Shown here piece after piece: positions 17,171 through 24,859 of a stretch of 64,000 bases of DNA. The stretch comes from Phycisphaerales bacterium (lineage in GTDB: Bacteria; Planctomycetota; Phycisphaerae; UBA1845; Fen-1342). The stretch's first letter is position 1. Every line of letters begins with the position of its first letter. The notes below the pieces were generated by a model. It worked only from the letters and a program-made list of their open reading frames with translations, was not told the DNA's origin and did no database searches. The position numbers were made by a program, and so were the translations under genes. The stretch is from positions 744,001 to 808,000 of the forward strand of contig JADJWG010000002.1 in assembly GCA_016716475.1 (NCBI GenBank), in the 5' to 3' direction.

Positions 17171-20100
17171 CTATGGGCACGTACTCACGCACGGTGCCGG
17201 TGGGGCCTTCAGAAGCGCGATGAAGGGCGAGATGTCGGCGAAGTTGACGACGCCGTCACCGTTCGCATCGCTGTTGAGGTACGGTCCGAAACCGCCGGCA
17301 AGGTTGCACGTCCAGTTGGCTGCGCTACCGGCCTTGATCGCCGCGATGAAGGGCGAAATGTCCGCGAAGTTGACGAGCGTGTCACCGTTGGCGTCACCCG
17401 GGCACGTCGTGGGTTCGACGATCTCGGCCCCGTGGGCGACATCCAGGCCGAGGAAGCTCGCGGTCGGGCCATTGTAGTAATCCACGGAGCTGTCGTCCGT
17501 CAGTGCGGCAATGTCACTCGCATTGATCACGCTGTTACCGTCGACGTCGAGTACCAGCGTGTCGATGTCGCCGCCGAACTGGCTCAGGTAAAGCAGCCCG
17601 TCGGGGCCGAGCGCGATTTCGCGCGCGGTGTCGAGACTGTTCGCGAGAGAAAGCTGGCGCAGCAGCGTCCAGTTACTGGGATCGAAGACCATCAACGTGT
17701 TGTAGCGGACGCCGCCGGTGAAGGTGGAATGCACGCCAAACACGAAGGGGGCGATGCTCGGATTGTAAGCCAGCGACATGACCTGGCTGCCAGCCGTCAC
17801 GGGCACCAGCACATCGACGCGCTCAACCTGGTTGAACGTGCCATTGACGGTATCGAAGTCCACCGTGCTCAGAGTGACGAGGCCCGGGATGAACTGCGTG
17901 GTCAAGGTCAGGATCGTGCTGTCATTCAACCAGGCGGTGCCCTGTGTGAGCCCGGCGTTTGCAAAGGTTGCGCTGTGGGTCCAGGCGTTCGTGATCGCGG
18001 CACCGCTGCCGGTTCCTGGCGTTCCTGCGTGGTAGGCCAGCACGTGGACGGCCGTCGTATCGTAACCCCAGGTCGCGATGTACTGGTTGTTCGGGCTGAC
18101 GCTCAGACCGGCGATGCGGGTCAATGCGCCTTCCATACCGTCCCAGTTGTAAAGCACCTGGCTGGCGTTGCTACCGTTGGTGGCATAGCTGTAAAGCTGG
18201 CCACCACCGGCCGTCGTGCCGAAATTCAGCGCCAACAGGTTGCCCTGGCCGTTCTGCCGAATGCCGTCGGTGCTGTCGAACGCGACCGACTGCACGAAGC
18301 GCTGGCTCGGCCAGCGGGCGATGCGGGCACCGTCGCGGATGTGCTCGAGCGTGGTCAGCGCGTTGCTGAAGTTCAGTCCGAGCGCGATGTCCCCGCGCGT
18401 CACCGGCAGCGGGCAGACCTGATCGAGGCAGGAGGTGCCACCACCGAGATAGTCGCCGGCACAGTCGGCTGGCGTGGTGACGGTGCAGGCGCCGGCCACG
18501 CAGCAAGCGCCAACGCACGGGTTATTCGCGCAACTGGTCCCCTCGCCGACGAAGATTCCGCCGGCCGTCGCACAGGTCGTATCGTTGTAGCCAATTTCAC
18601 ACGTGGCGCCGAAGCAGCAGGCGCCCGTCGGCGGGCCGCAATCGTCTTCGGTGTCGATATCCGCAAGCGAGCGCAGCAGCAACTGGTAGCCGCCGACACC
18701 GGAGGCACTGAACTGGCTGACAATACCGGTCACCGTCACGGCCTCCGTGGGAATCGCCGTTCCGACGAGGTCCTGGTCCGGCCGGCTGATGCGTGCAATC
18801 GCTTCGCCGGTTGCGTCCGTGACCGGGTAGTTCACACCCGAAGCGAAGTTGCCCGCGGAAGTGAAGGTGACACACTCGATGGTTACGATTCGCGACTCGT
18901 AGCTCTCGGCCGTCGCGCTGCCATCCATCAATTCACCGGCCGTAATCACGATCGGGGCCGGAACGCCGACGAACCCATGGTCCACTACCACCTTCAGCGA
19001 ACCGGCCAGCAGCCGGCCGTCCAGTTCGAACAGACCGTTGAACTCGTTGGTCAGGCCGACGATGTCGATGCGGTGTCCCACACCCGAAGCCGCGAGGAGT
19101 TCGGCGATGTTGCTGGTGTCGCCAAAGACGTTGGCCGCGCTCGTGTCGTCCTGGATCCACATGCTCGAGGAATTGACACTGGCGGTTTGATCAAAGTCGG
19201 AGGTGACGATCGCATTGCAGATCCGGACGGCCGAGCCGATCGGGAGAGCCCGTGCCTCGGCAATCGTCGTGCAGGCGGTAATGCAGGGATACGGATCGCA
19301 GCTCGTGCCGTTGCCCTGGTACACCCCACTGGCAGACAGGCAGTCGGCCTCGGTGCGAATCTCGCAGATGATGCCGCTGAGGCAGCAGGCGCCATCGGCG
19401 GCGCCGCAGGGATTGCCGTCACAGTTCGTGCCGGTGCCCTGGTAGAGGCCGCCCCCGAGCACGCAATCGAGTTCGGTCGCGATCGTGCAGTTCGTACCGT
19501 TGCAGCAGGCCCCGCCGAACAACGGCACACACGGCTCAAGGGTGCAGTTTGTACCATCACCGAGGTACGAACCACCGCTGCCCGTGCAATCCGCTTCTGT
19601 CGCGAGGGTGCAAGTGATGCCATTGCAGCAGGCCCCGGTCACCGGTGCGCCGCACAGATTCAAGGGCGACGCGGTGTTGCGCGGGTTCGGTGCCCCGGTC
19701 TCGAAGTCCGTGGCGTTGCTGTCCGTGTCCTGGCAGCCGTTCAGCAGCCGGAGCGCTGCCAGCGTGTTCGTGAGAGCCGGTGTGGCGCCTGCGCCCTCAA
19801 AGCAGTTTGCGGTTCCGAATCCGACGAAGTCGGCAATCGTGGCACTGGGCCACGGGCAAGTGCCGGTGAGCGCCACCGTTGTGGTCACAAGTGCAACCTT
19901 GCCGTTGGCGGCTGCCATCGCGATGGTGCCCACCGCATCGGGCGTCGGCAGGTCTACGGTTCCGCCCGTGCCCTGCGCCTGCTGCACCAGGTAGTACTGC
20001 CCGGGCTGAATCGTGCCGGCGAGCGGTGTGATCGCCCAGGTTGAGCCCGCCGAGGAAGCGTATTGCACCGACCAGCCATCGACCGAGACGGCCGACGCGC

Positions 20101-20254
20101 CGGCGTTGAACAACTCGACGAAGTCGTTCTTGTAGGTGGCTCCCGCGTTGCCCCCGCCCCCGTAGACCTGGCTGATGACGATGTTGGCCGACGCTGCACT
20201 GACGAGTGCTAGCGCCACCCATGTGGCTAGTCCGATGCGACAACACTGCTTCAT
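17171..20254 (-). CDS. Secreted lamin-tail / OB-fold / GACC-repeat protein with dockerin-like C-terminus
   Basis: A 1027-residue exported protein. Residues 1-23 are a signal peptide ending ALVSAASA. Next comes a lamin-tail-like domain (NIVISQVYGGGGNAG and KNDFVELFN, about 24-190). Three Cys-rich GACC repeats cover 206-324. An OB-fold-like region covers 325-540 (SMWIQDDTSAANVFGD, VTVTGIVSQF). Two more GACC repeats cover 542-614. A propeller-like stretch covers about 640-900, and paired dockerin-like calcium loops close the protein (951-1016, CPGDANGDTLVNFADI and SDANGDGVVNFADI). The ATG at 20254 has AGGAGG about 10 bases upstream. The family is typical of planctomycete surface or extracellular proteins; the dockerin-like tail is probably an anchoring or sorting tag. 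No enzymatic motif is seen. Confidence 0.85.
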   Translation of the reverse strand: MKQCCRIGLATWVALALVSAASANIVISQVYGGGGNAGATYKNDFVELFNAGASAVSVDGWSVQYASSAGSTWAITPLAGTIQPGQYYLVQQAQGTGGTVDLPTPDAVGTIAMAAANGKVALVTTTVALTGTCPWPSATIADFVGFGTANCFEGAGATPALTNTLAALRLLNGCQDTDSNATDFETGAPNPRNTASPLNLCGAPVTGACCNGITCTLATEADCTGSGGSYLGDGTNCTLEPCVPLFGGACCNGTNCTIATELDCVLGGGLYQGTGTNCDGNPCGAADGACCLSGIICEIRTEADCLSASGVYQGNGTSCDPYPCITACTTIAEARALPIGSAVRICNAIVTSDFDQTASVNSSSMWIQDDTSAANVFGDTSNIAELLAASGVGHRIDIVGLTNEFNGLFELDGRLLAGSLKVVVDHGFVGVPAPIVITAGELMDGSATAESYESRIVTIECVTFTSAGNFASGVNYPVTDATGEAIARISRPDQDLVGTAIPTEAVTVTGIVSQFSASGVGGYQLLLRSLADIDTEDDCGPPTGACCFGATCEIGYNDTTCATAGGIFVGEGTSCANNPCVGACCVAGACTVTTPADCAGDYLGGGTSCLDQVCPLPVTRGDIALGLNFSNALTTLEHIRDGARIARWPSQRFVQSVAFDSTDGIRQNGQGNLLALNFGTTAGGGQLYSYATNGSNASQVLYNWDGMEGALTRIAGLSVSPNNQYIATWGYDTTAVHVLAYHAGTPGTGSGAAITNAWTHSATFANAGLTQGTAWLNDSTILTLTTQFIPGLVTLSTVDFDTVNGTFNQVERVDVLVPVTAGSQVMSLAYNPSIAPFVFGVHSTFTGGVRYNTLMVFDPSNWTLLRQLSLANSLDTAREIALGPDGLLYLSQFGGDIDTLVLDVDGNSVINASDIAALTDDSSVDYYNGPTASFLGLDVAHGAEIVEPTTCPGDANGDTLVNFADISPFIAAIKAGSAANWTCNLAGGFGPYLNSDANGDGVVNFADISPFIALLKAPPAPCVSTCP
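17207..17404 (-). repeat. Dockerin-like calcium-loop pair of the 1027-residue protein
   Basis: Two copies of a DxNxDxxVNFADISPFI segment at residues 951-1016. The Asp/Asn spacing matches EF-hand-like calcium loops of dockerins. The same tail ends the protein at 24860-26248. Confidence 0.8.
18413..18631 (-). repeat. GACC Cys-rich repeats 4 and 5
   Basis: Two repeats at residues 542-614 of the pattern GACC-x4-C, then T, C, G-x-(Y/F/W), G-x-GT-x-C and a final C. The spacing of six cysteines per unit suggests disulfide-stabilised modules. Confidence 0.8.
19283..19639 (-). repeat. GACC Cys-rich repeats 1 to 3
   Basis: Three consecutive copies of a roughly 38-40 residue module at residues 206-324, each beginning GACC and ending in a xPC motif. 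They are interrupted from copies 4-5 by the OB-fold-like region. Confidence 0.8.
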
Positions 20255-20559
20255 CTTGGCTTTCCTCCTGCGTGCCTCACTTGGGGACACTGTGCGAAAC
20301 GATTCACGCGTGCGAAGCCGCCTTCAGGGTGCGGCACGAATCACATGGCCCCCGCGCGATCCCCGGCTGCCCATTTGACCGCCACTCGCGGCCAAGTGGG
20401 GAGTGCGCTGGTGGCCGCGTTGCGGAACCGGCGCAAACTGGACAACAGGGATCGCTCCTTCTCCACCAACCGCCGGACAGTAGAACCGAGAATTGTGAAG
20501 ATTGCGCAAGGCCCGGTGTGAAAATTGCGCAGGGTCTGATAAGAACGCTGGCGAACCGC
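20255..20559. other. Intergenic region between truB end and the lamin-tail/dockerin gene
   Basis: A 305-base gap with no gene. It holds the ribosome-binding site of the downstream minus-strand gene and a pair of direct repeats (20494-20511 and 20517-20534), possibly an operator for that gene. No clear -10/-35 pair was found. Confidence 0.5.
20494..20534. repeat. Two direct repeats TGTGAARATTGCGCARGG, 23 bp apart
   Basis: Copies at 20494-20511 and 20517-20534 differ at two positions. Copy 1 contains the perfect palindrome TTGCGCAA. The 23-base period (about two helical turns) suggests side-by-side binding of a regulator. The site lies 240 bases before the ATG of the dockerin gene. Confidence 0.55.
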
Positions 20560-21375
20560 TCACGGTTGCGTCGGTTTCGGCGGAATCGTATCGCGACCGG
20601 CAGCGATCCACTCTGCCGCCTTGTCCAGGGGTACCACGGCCTGCCCGACGGCGTGCGCTGCAGGTAAGTTCTCCAGAGTGTGGGCTTCGGCCGACGTGAA
20701 TGGGCCGATCGCCGTGCGAGTCAGCGTCTCGAGGCAGCCGCCCGTACCGAGCGCGCTCCCCAAGTCACGAATCAACGCCCGTATGTAGGTACCACGCCCG
20801 CACGCGACGGTAAAGTCGACCCGTGGCCACTCATACTCGTGCAAGGTGATCCAGTGGATGAGGACGATCCGTGGCGGCAGTTCCGGTGCTATGCCGCGCC
20901 GCGCCAGGGCGTACGCCGGCCGGCCGCCGACCTTAAGCGCACTAATGACTGGAGGCACCTGCTCAATTAGTCCCACCAGGTTTGAAAGAGCGGCTGCAAC
21001 GTCCGCGGTGGTGGGGGGGGAGCAGGGCACCGGTGTAAGTTCCCCCTCGGAGTCGAAGCTCAAACTCGTGACGTCGAGCCGCGCGGTTGCGTGATAGACC
21101 TTCGGCAGATCCATCACCCTTTCAACCAACTTGGTTCCCCTGCCGAGGCAGATGAGCAGCACGCCGTCCGCGTGCGGGTCGAGCGTGCCGGTGTGGCCGC
21201 TCTTGCGCTGGCCCAGAATCCGGCGTACACGATCGAGGGTGCGGGCACTCGTCAACCCAAGCGGCTTGAAGACGTTGACGACGCCATCCACCGGCGTGCT
21301 CCCAAGTCGGACGGACGGAATCGGGCCGCTCTCAGCGTGCCGCGCGTGCTTCCTGGGGGACTGTGAGCGTGTCAC
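20560..21375 (-). CDS. truB: tRNA pseudouridine(55) synthase
   Basis: Converts uridine 55 of the tRNA T-loop to pseudouridine. The 271 residues include GVVNVFKPLGLTSA, the catalytic-Asp motif GHTGTLDPHADGVLL, and RGTYIRALIRDLG. The GTG start at 21375 overlaps the upstream DUF192 gene by 44 bases; a start further inside, nearer GVVNVFKP, is possible because the first 28 residues are basic and unlike the family. The gene is not near rbfA or infB, its usual partners. Confidence 0.95.
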   Translation of the reverse strand: MTRSQSPRKHARHAESGPIPSVRLGSTPVDGVVNVFKPLGLTSARTLDRVRRILGQRKSGHTGTLDPHADGVLLICLGRGTKLVERVMDLPKVYHATARLDVTSLSFDSEGELTPVPCSPPTTADVAAALSNLVGLIEQVPPVISALKVGGRPAYALARRGIAPELPPRIVLIHWITLHEYEWPRVDFTVACGRGTYIRALIRDLGSALGTGGCLETLTRTAIGPFTSAEAHTLENLPAAHAVGQAVVPLDKAAEWIAAGRDTIPPKPTQP

Positions 21376-21922
21376 CCTCGCGGATGCCGAGGCGTTCGAA
21401 AGTGCCCTGCTTCACCTCCAGCGCAAAGAGGGCCGGCTCAACCGAGCTGAAGTTTTGCAGCGTGAGCGGGGGCATCTGCCAGATCTTCACGATGCGTCCG
21501 TTGGCGCGGGCAAAAGCGATATCGAGTGGGGCGATAGTGTTCCGCATCCAGAAACCCAGCACGCGCTCGTTCGAGAAGACGAAGAGCATCCCCTGGTCGT
21601 CCTCAATCTCCTCCGTCGGCACGTACATCAATCCTTCCTGGATGATGCCGGGTCGCTGGCGGTCGCCGTCACGGGCGAGCCAGGCCCGAAAGGTGTGCTC
21701 GCCGATCTGCACGCTGGTGGTGGGCAGGGAGTCGAGCGGATATACCCGGCGGTCATCGCTCACGCGGCGGGGGGCCGTGGGAGCGGCCGGTTCGTCGTCA
21801 TCGGGCTGCTGTGTGCCGTTGTCGTTCTGAGGGGGTGTTGGGCCGACACATCCGGCCAGGAGGAGTAGCAGTACGCCGGCCAGGGCTGCGGCTGCCGACC
21901 GAGGGCGACGGGGAAGTTTCAT
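21332..21922 (-). CDS. DUF192 family lipoprotein
   Basis: A 196-residue predicted lipoprotein: MKLPRRPRSAAAALAG, a hydrophobic run and the lipobox LLAGC. A Pro/Asp/Gln-rich linker leads to a DUF192 domain, recognisable from TFRAWLARDGDRQRPG, GMLFVF and FWMRNTIAPLDIAF. DUF192 is a small extracytoplasmic beta fold of unclear function. Start at ATG 21922, with TGGAG upstream; a GTG six bases earlier is possible. It overlaps truB by 44 bases, so the two are cotranscribed. Confidence 0.87.
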   Translation of the reverse strand: MKLPRRPRSAAAALAGVLLLLLAGCVGPTPPQNDNGTQQPDDDEPAAPTAPRRVSDDRRVYPLDSLPTTSVQIGEHTFRAWLARDGDRQRPGIIQEGLMYVPTEEIEDDQGMLFVFSNERVLGFWMRNTIAPLDIAFARANGRIVKIWQMPPLTLQNFSSVEPALFALEVKQGTFERLGIREGDTLTVPQEARAAR

Positions 21923-22014
21923 TGGCACTCCAGGTGCGCCATAGAGAAGTATATAGGCAATAGTAGATTAAGCTTAGCCCGAATTAGGCGTTGCTGCCAA
22001 GACGTCCTGTGCGG

Positions 22015-22851
22015 CTACGGGAAGAACGCCAAGCGGATGCCGAAGACGCCGAGCGTGAGATGGAACAGGAAGCGCAGCCAGTCGACCGGCATTCGGTGCG
22101 TCAACCCGGCGCCCAACCATCCGCCAAGAATCGCACCGGGCGCGAGCACGGCTGCGATCCCCAGTCCCAGGCGGGGATCGATGCGCTCGGTTTCGGGCAG
22201 GCGTGTCATGGAGTAGGCCAGCAGGACTGAGGTCACGATGGAGATGAAGACGATCATCACGGACGAGGTCGCGATGGCGTTGCGGATGCGAATGCCGAGC
22301 AGTTGCCGCTGCGCCGGCACTGCCCAGACGCCACCACCCACGGCGAGCAGTCCCGCGATGAAGCCGGCCGGCAGGCCGATCGTCACACCGATACGCACCC
22401 AGCGTTTGGGCATGGGGCAACTTTTTTGCACATGCCGCTCGCTCGGGTGGGCGCGCCACTGCTGATATAGATTGGTCCCTGCGACCAGGAACAGAAAACC
22501 ACCGAAGATTTGCCGGAGTGTGGCCGTGTGCGGGCCGACAAATTGCATGGAGAGTATGACACCCAGCACAATGCCGCCAAAGGCGAAGGGGATTATGCCG
22601 CGGAGCAAGCCGACGATCACAGCCCGTTCGCGCAGGTGCCGCAGAGCCGCGATGATCGAAAGGGCGACCGACGCGGTGATCGCTGCGAGGCGGTAGACGT
22701 GGAATGAGTTTACCCCGTAGCGCTCGCCCAGAAAGAGCACAAGGGCGGGGATCATGAGGATGCCGCCCCCCACACCCATCAGGCCCCCGATGATGCCGGC
22801 GGCCCAACCGAGCAGCAGTAGCTCGATGACGTCCCACAAGCCAAAGGGCAT
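22015..22851 (-). CDS. TauE/SafE (TSUP) family membrane transporter
   Basis: A 278-residue membrane protein of the TauE/SafE family, proposed exporters of sulfite, sulfoacetate or other anions. The two-fold repeat signature is visible: GGLMGVGGGILMIPAL near the N-terminus and GLLAVGGGVWAVPA in the second half, with about eight hydrophobic segments. The start codon overlaps the stop of the preceding gene by one base (TGATG), so translation is coupled to that unknown protein. The substrate is unknown; nothing nearby points to sulfur metabolism. Confidence 0.88.
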   Translation of the reverse strand: MPFGLWDVIELLLLGWAAGIIGGLMGVGGGILMIPALVLFLGERYGVNSFHVYRLAAITASVALSIIAALRHLRERAVIVGLLRGIIPFAFGGIVLGVILSMQFVGPHTATLRQIFGGFLFLVAGTNLYQQWRAHPSERHVQKSCPMPKRWVRIGVTIGLPAGFIAGLLAVGGGVWAVPAQRQLLGIRIRNAIATSSVMIVFISIVTSVLLAYSMTRLPETERIDPRLGLGIAAVLAPGAILGGWLGAGLTHRMPVDWLRFLFHLTLGVFGIRLAFFP

Positions 22852-23894
22852 CAGTGCAGGTCCACCCCGAGCAGTTCACGACCGACGGCCTGAACACGTT
22901 CCGGCGTCCCAGCATAGCACCAGGTTCGGCTGACATCCCGCACCTGGAACAGGTTCGCGGTGCGGGCCGCGGGGGAGTGGTACTCCATTTCGCCAAAGCT
23001 CTCCGGCCCGTTGGCATCGTTGTAGAACTGCAATGCGATATCACGCCGCGTCGGCTGATGTGCCGGGTAGTCGGCGTGCGTGGCACCGGCGAAGCTGACC
23101 GCCTGCCGCACGATGAGCGTCGCCACACCGGCGCTTGTGATGCGGTAATATCCCATCGTGCCGCCCGTATCGACACTGCGTAGCCCCAGTTTCTGCTTTT
23201 CGGTGCCCGTGACAGGAAACTCGACGTGGCCCGGCATTACGGTGCAGTGGCGGGCAACGTTCGTCTGGAAGTAATCCACCAATTCCGGTGGGCGGCGGAC
23301 GGGGATGAAGATCCGCCCGCCGGTCGGGACCTGCATGAGCTGCCAAAGGCCGTATTGGGCATCGTCCCGATCAGGAGTGACGATCCGCAGATCGGACGAC
23401 AGGACATACCCAACATAACTGACACCTTCAGTGGCGACAGGCGGCGGCGCAAGACTGATCGTCCGCGCGGTCGTGAAACGGAACGGAGCGCCGTGCAGCA
23501 GGTTTGTTACTTCCCCCTCGGCGGCGAGGATGACCGCGCTGTCAGACTGGCGGGTACAGACATAGTTGCCGGGGTCGACCGCGGCGGGCACGAAGTAGTT
23601 CTCGTGCGATGGGGCCTGCGCATTGCGGAAATGCAGTTCCAGTTCCGGTGAGAGCCAGCAGCGGTCGCCGCCCAGGTTCCATTCACCGGCTGCCAGGAAG
23701 GCGCGGGCGGATTCGGAACTGCGCAGTGCAGCCGAGACCCAGAGGAGGTTTTCCTGCGTGTCGCGCAGGAAGATCCCCAGCACCCGCGCGCCACGGCAGG
23801 TGACCAGAAGACCACCGGAATCACCATCAAGCGGGATGGGATCGAGCCCGGCGGCGGCAGCCGTGCGGAGAAGTTCGCTGTTACGCGCGTGCAT
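22851..23894 (-). CDS. Conserved protein of unknown function (DUF6786-like)
   Basis: A 347-residue protein with no signal peptide or membrane segment. It is rich in beta-strand-like segments and resembles the bacterial DUF6786 group (galactose mutarotase-like carbohydrate-binding folds), from stretches such as GGDRCWLSPELELHF and HGAPFRFTTARTISL. I do not recognise a catalytic motif. The ATG at 23894 has AGGAGG 6 bases upstream; the frame is open far beyond this, but the extension is antisense to the phosphatase gene and is not coding. It is coupled (TGATG) to the TSUP transporter. A role in sugar binding or modification is inference only. Confidence 0.65.
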   Translation of the reverse strand: MHARNSELLRTAAAAGLDPIPLDGDSGGLLVTCRGARVLGIFLRDTQENLLWVSAALRSSESARAFLAAGEWNLGGDRCWLSPELELHFRNAQAPSHENYFVPAAVDPGNYVCTRQSDSAVILAAEGEVTNLLHGAPFRFTTARTISLAPPPVATEGVSYVGYVLSSDLRIVTPDRDDAQYGLWQLMQVPTGGRIFIPVRRPPELVDYFQTNVARHCTVMPGHVEFPVTGTEKQKLGLRSVDTGGTMGYYRITSAGVATLIVRQAVSFAGATHADYPAHQPTRRDIALQFYNDANGPESFGEMEYHSPAARTANLFQVRDVSRTWCYAGTPERVQAVGRELLGVDLH

Positions 23895-24032
23895 CACTGC
23901 CTCCTGTGTGCCAGTCGGCATCGTAGCGCGACGGGCGCCGCACTGCAAATCTGACGTGCGACGAAGCCAAGGCGCGCCTATCATGTGGACCACAGGTGGT
24001 CGGGCTGCACGCCAACCGCCGCTGCTCAGTCG

Positions 24033-24701
24033 ATGACACGAACCGCCGGAGTATTCTGCTTGTCTGTGATTACCACGTCTGCGGCCCGTCGCCGCCACGC
24101 TACGCGTGTGGTTGTGCCCGTGGTGTTGATGTTGCTCGGGACGGCAAGTGCCGCAGTCTGGTGGCAGTCGCAGCGGCTCCCGAAGCGTTTCGACACCGTC
24201 ATCACCGGACAACTCTACCGCAGTGGTGTGGTCACCCCCAGCCAACTCGAGCGGGTTCACCGCATGTATGGCGTGCGCCGTGTCATTTCGTTGCTCGACC
24301 CCAGCGCTCCGACCAGTGTGGCGGAGCACGCCGCGGCGGTGCGGCTCGGTCTGGAGTGGCACAACATCCCGATGCGCGGCAACGGCGCCAGCACCCCCGA
24401 GGCGCGCGATGAACTGCGCGCGTTGTTGCTGGTGGGGGAGGCCCCGCCGACGCTTGTGCACTGTGCGGCCGGTGTGAACCGCACCGGGCTTGCGGTCGGG
24501 ATGTACCGGCTGCATGTCCAGGGGTGGACGCTTGACGAAGTCATGGCGGAACTCCGCAACACCGCGTTCGAGGACCTGCCCAAACATGAGAACCTGCGCC
24601 AGGCACTCGCATCCGAAGCGGCCTTGGCTGCGGCACAACGAGCAGATACCCCGGAGCACGTTTCCGGAGAGGCCGCTCCGGTGAATTCACCCGGCCGTTG
24701 A
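24033..24701 (+). CDS. Membrane-anchored dual-specificity/tyrosine phosphatase-like protein
   Basis: A 222-residue protein with an N-terminal membrane segment (VVVPVVLMLLGTASAAVWW) followed by a cysteine phosphatase domain. The signature HCAAGVNRTG contains the nucleophile Cys144 and Arg150 (CX5R). The upstream LYRSGVVTPSQLERVH and VRRVISLLDP resemble the SiW14/DSP-like family. The expected general acid could lie in the region around IPMRGNGAS. Likely substrates are phosphotyrosine, inositol phosphates or phospholipids; the sequence does not say which. Start at ATG 24033; an earlier in-frame start is less likely. It is divergent from the DUF6786-like gene. Confidence 0.8.
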   Translation: MTRTAGVFCLSVITTSAARRRHATRVVVPVVLMLLGTASAAVWWQSQRLPKRFDTVITGQLYRSGVVTPSQLERVHRMYGVRRVISLLDPSAPTSVAEHAAAVRLGLEWHNIPMRGNGASTPEARDELRALLLVGEAPPTLVHCAAGVNRTGLAVGMYRLHVQGWTLDEVMAELRNTAFEDLPKHENLRQALASEAALAAAQRADTPEHVSGEAAPVNSPGR

Positions 24702-24859
24702 TTCAGTGAATAAAGTCGCCAGAGAGGTTTTATCAGACGCATACAGGAGATTCCTTGGGGCGAAACCGGGCTACGTATTGAATAGCGGTCGGCGGGGGGG
24801 AAGAATGCAATGGATTCCGAGTGCACGGAGGAGCAGCGGCGCTGCCCGGAGGTCTTGGT

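Noticed and set aside
17039..20044. A 1001-codon + strand open frame
   Set aside because: It is antisense to the well-supported lamin-tail/dockerin gene, has no family-like composition (rich in Arg, Gly, Ala, Asp and His) and no ribosome-binding site. GC-rich codon use leaves the opposite strand open.
23895..24659. N-terminal extension of the DUF6786-like protein to 602 residues
   Set aside because: The extra frame is antisense to the phosphatase gene and lacks family character; a good ribosome-binding site marks 23894 as the start.
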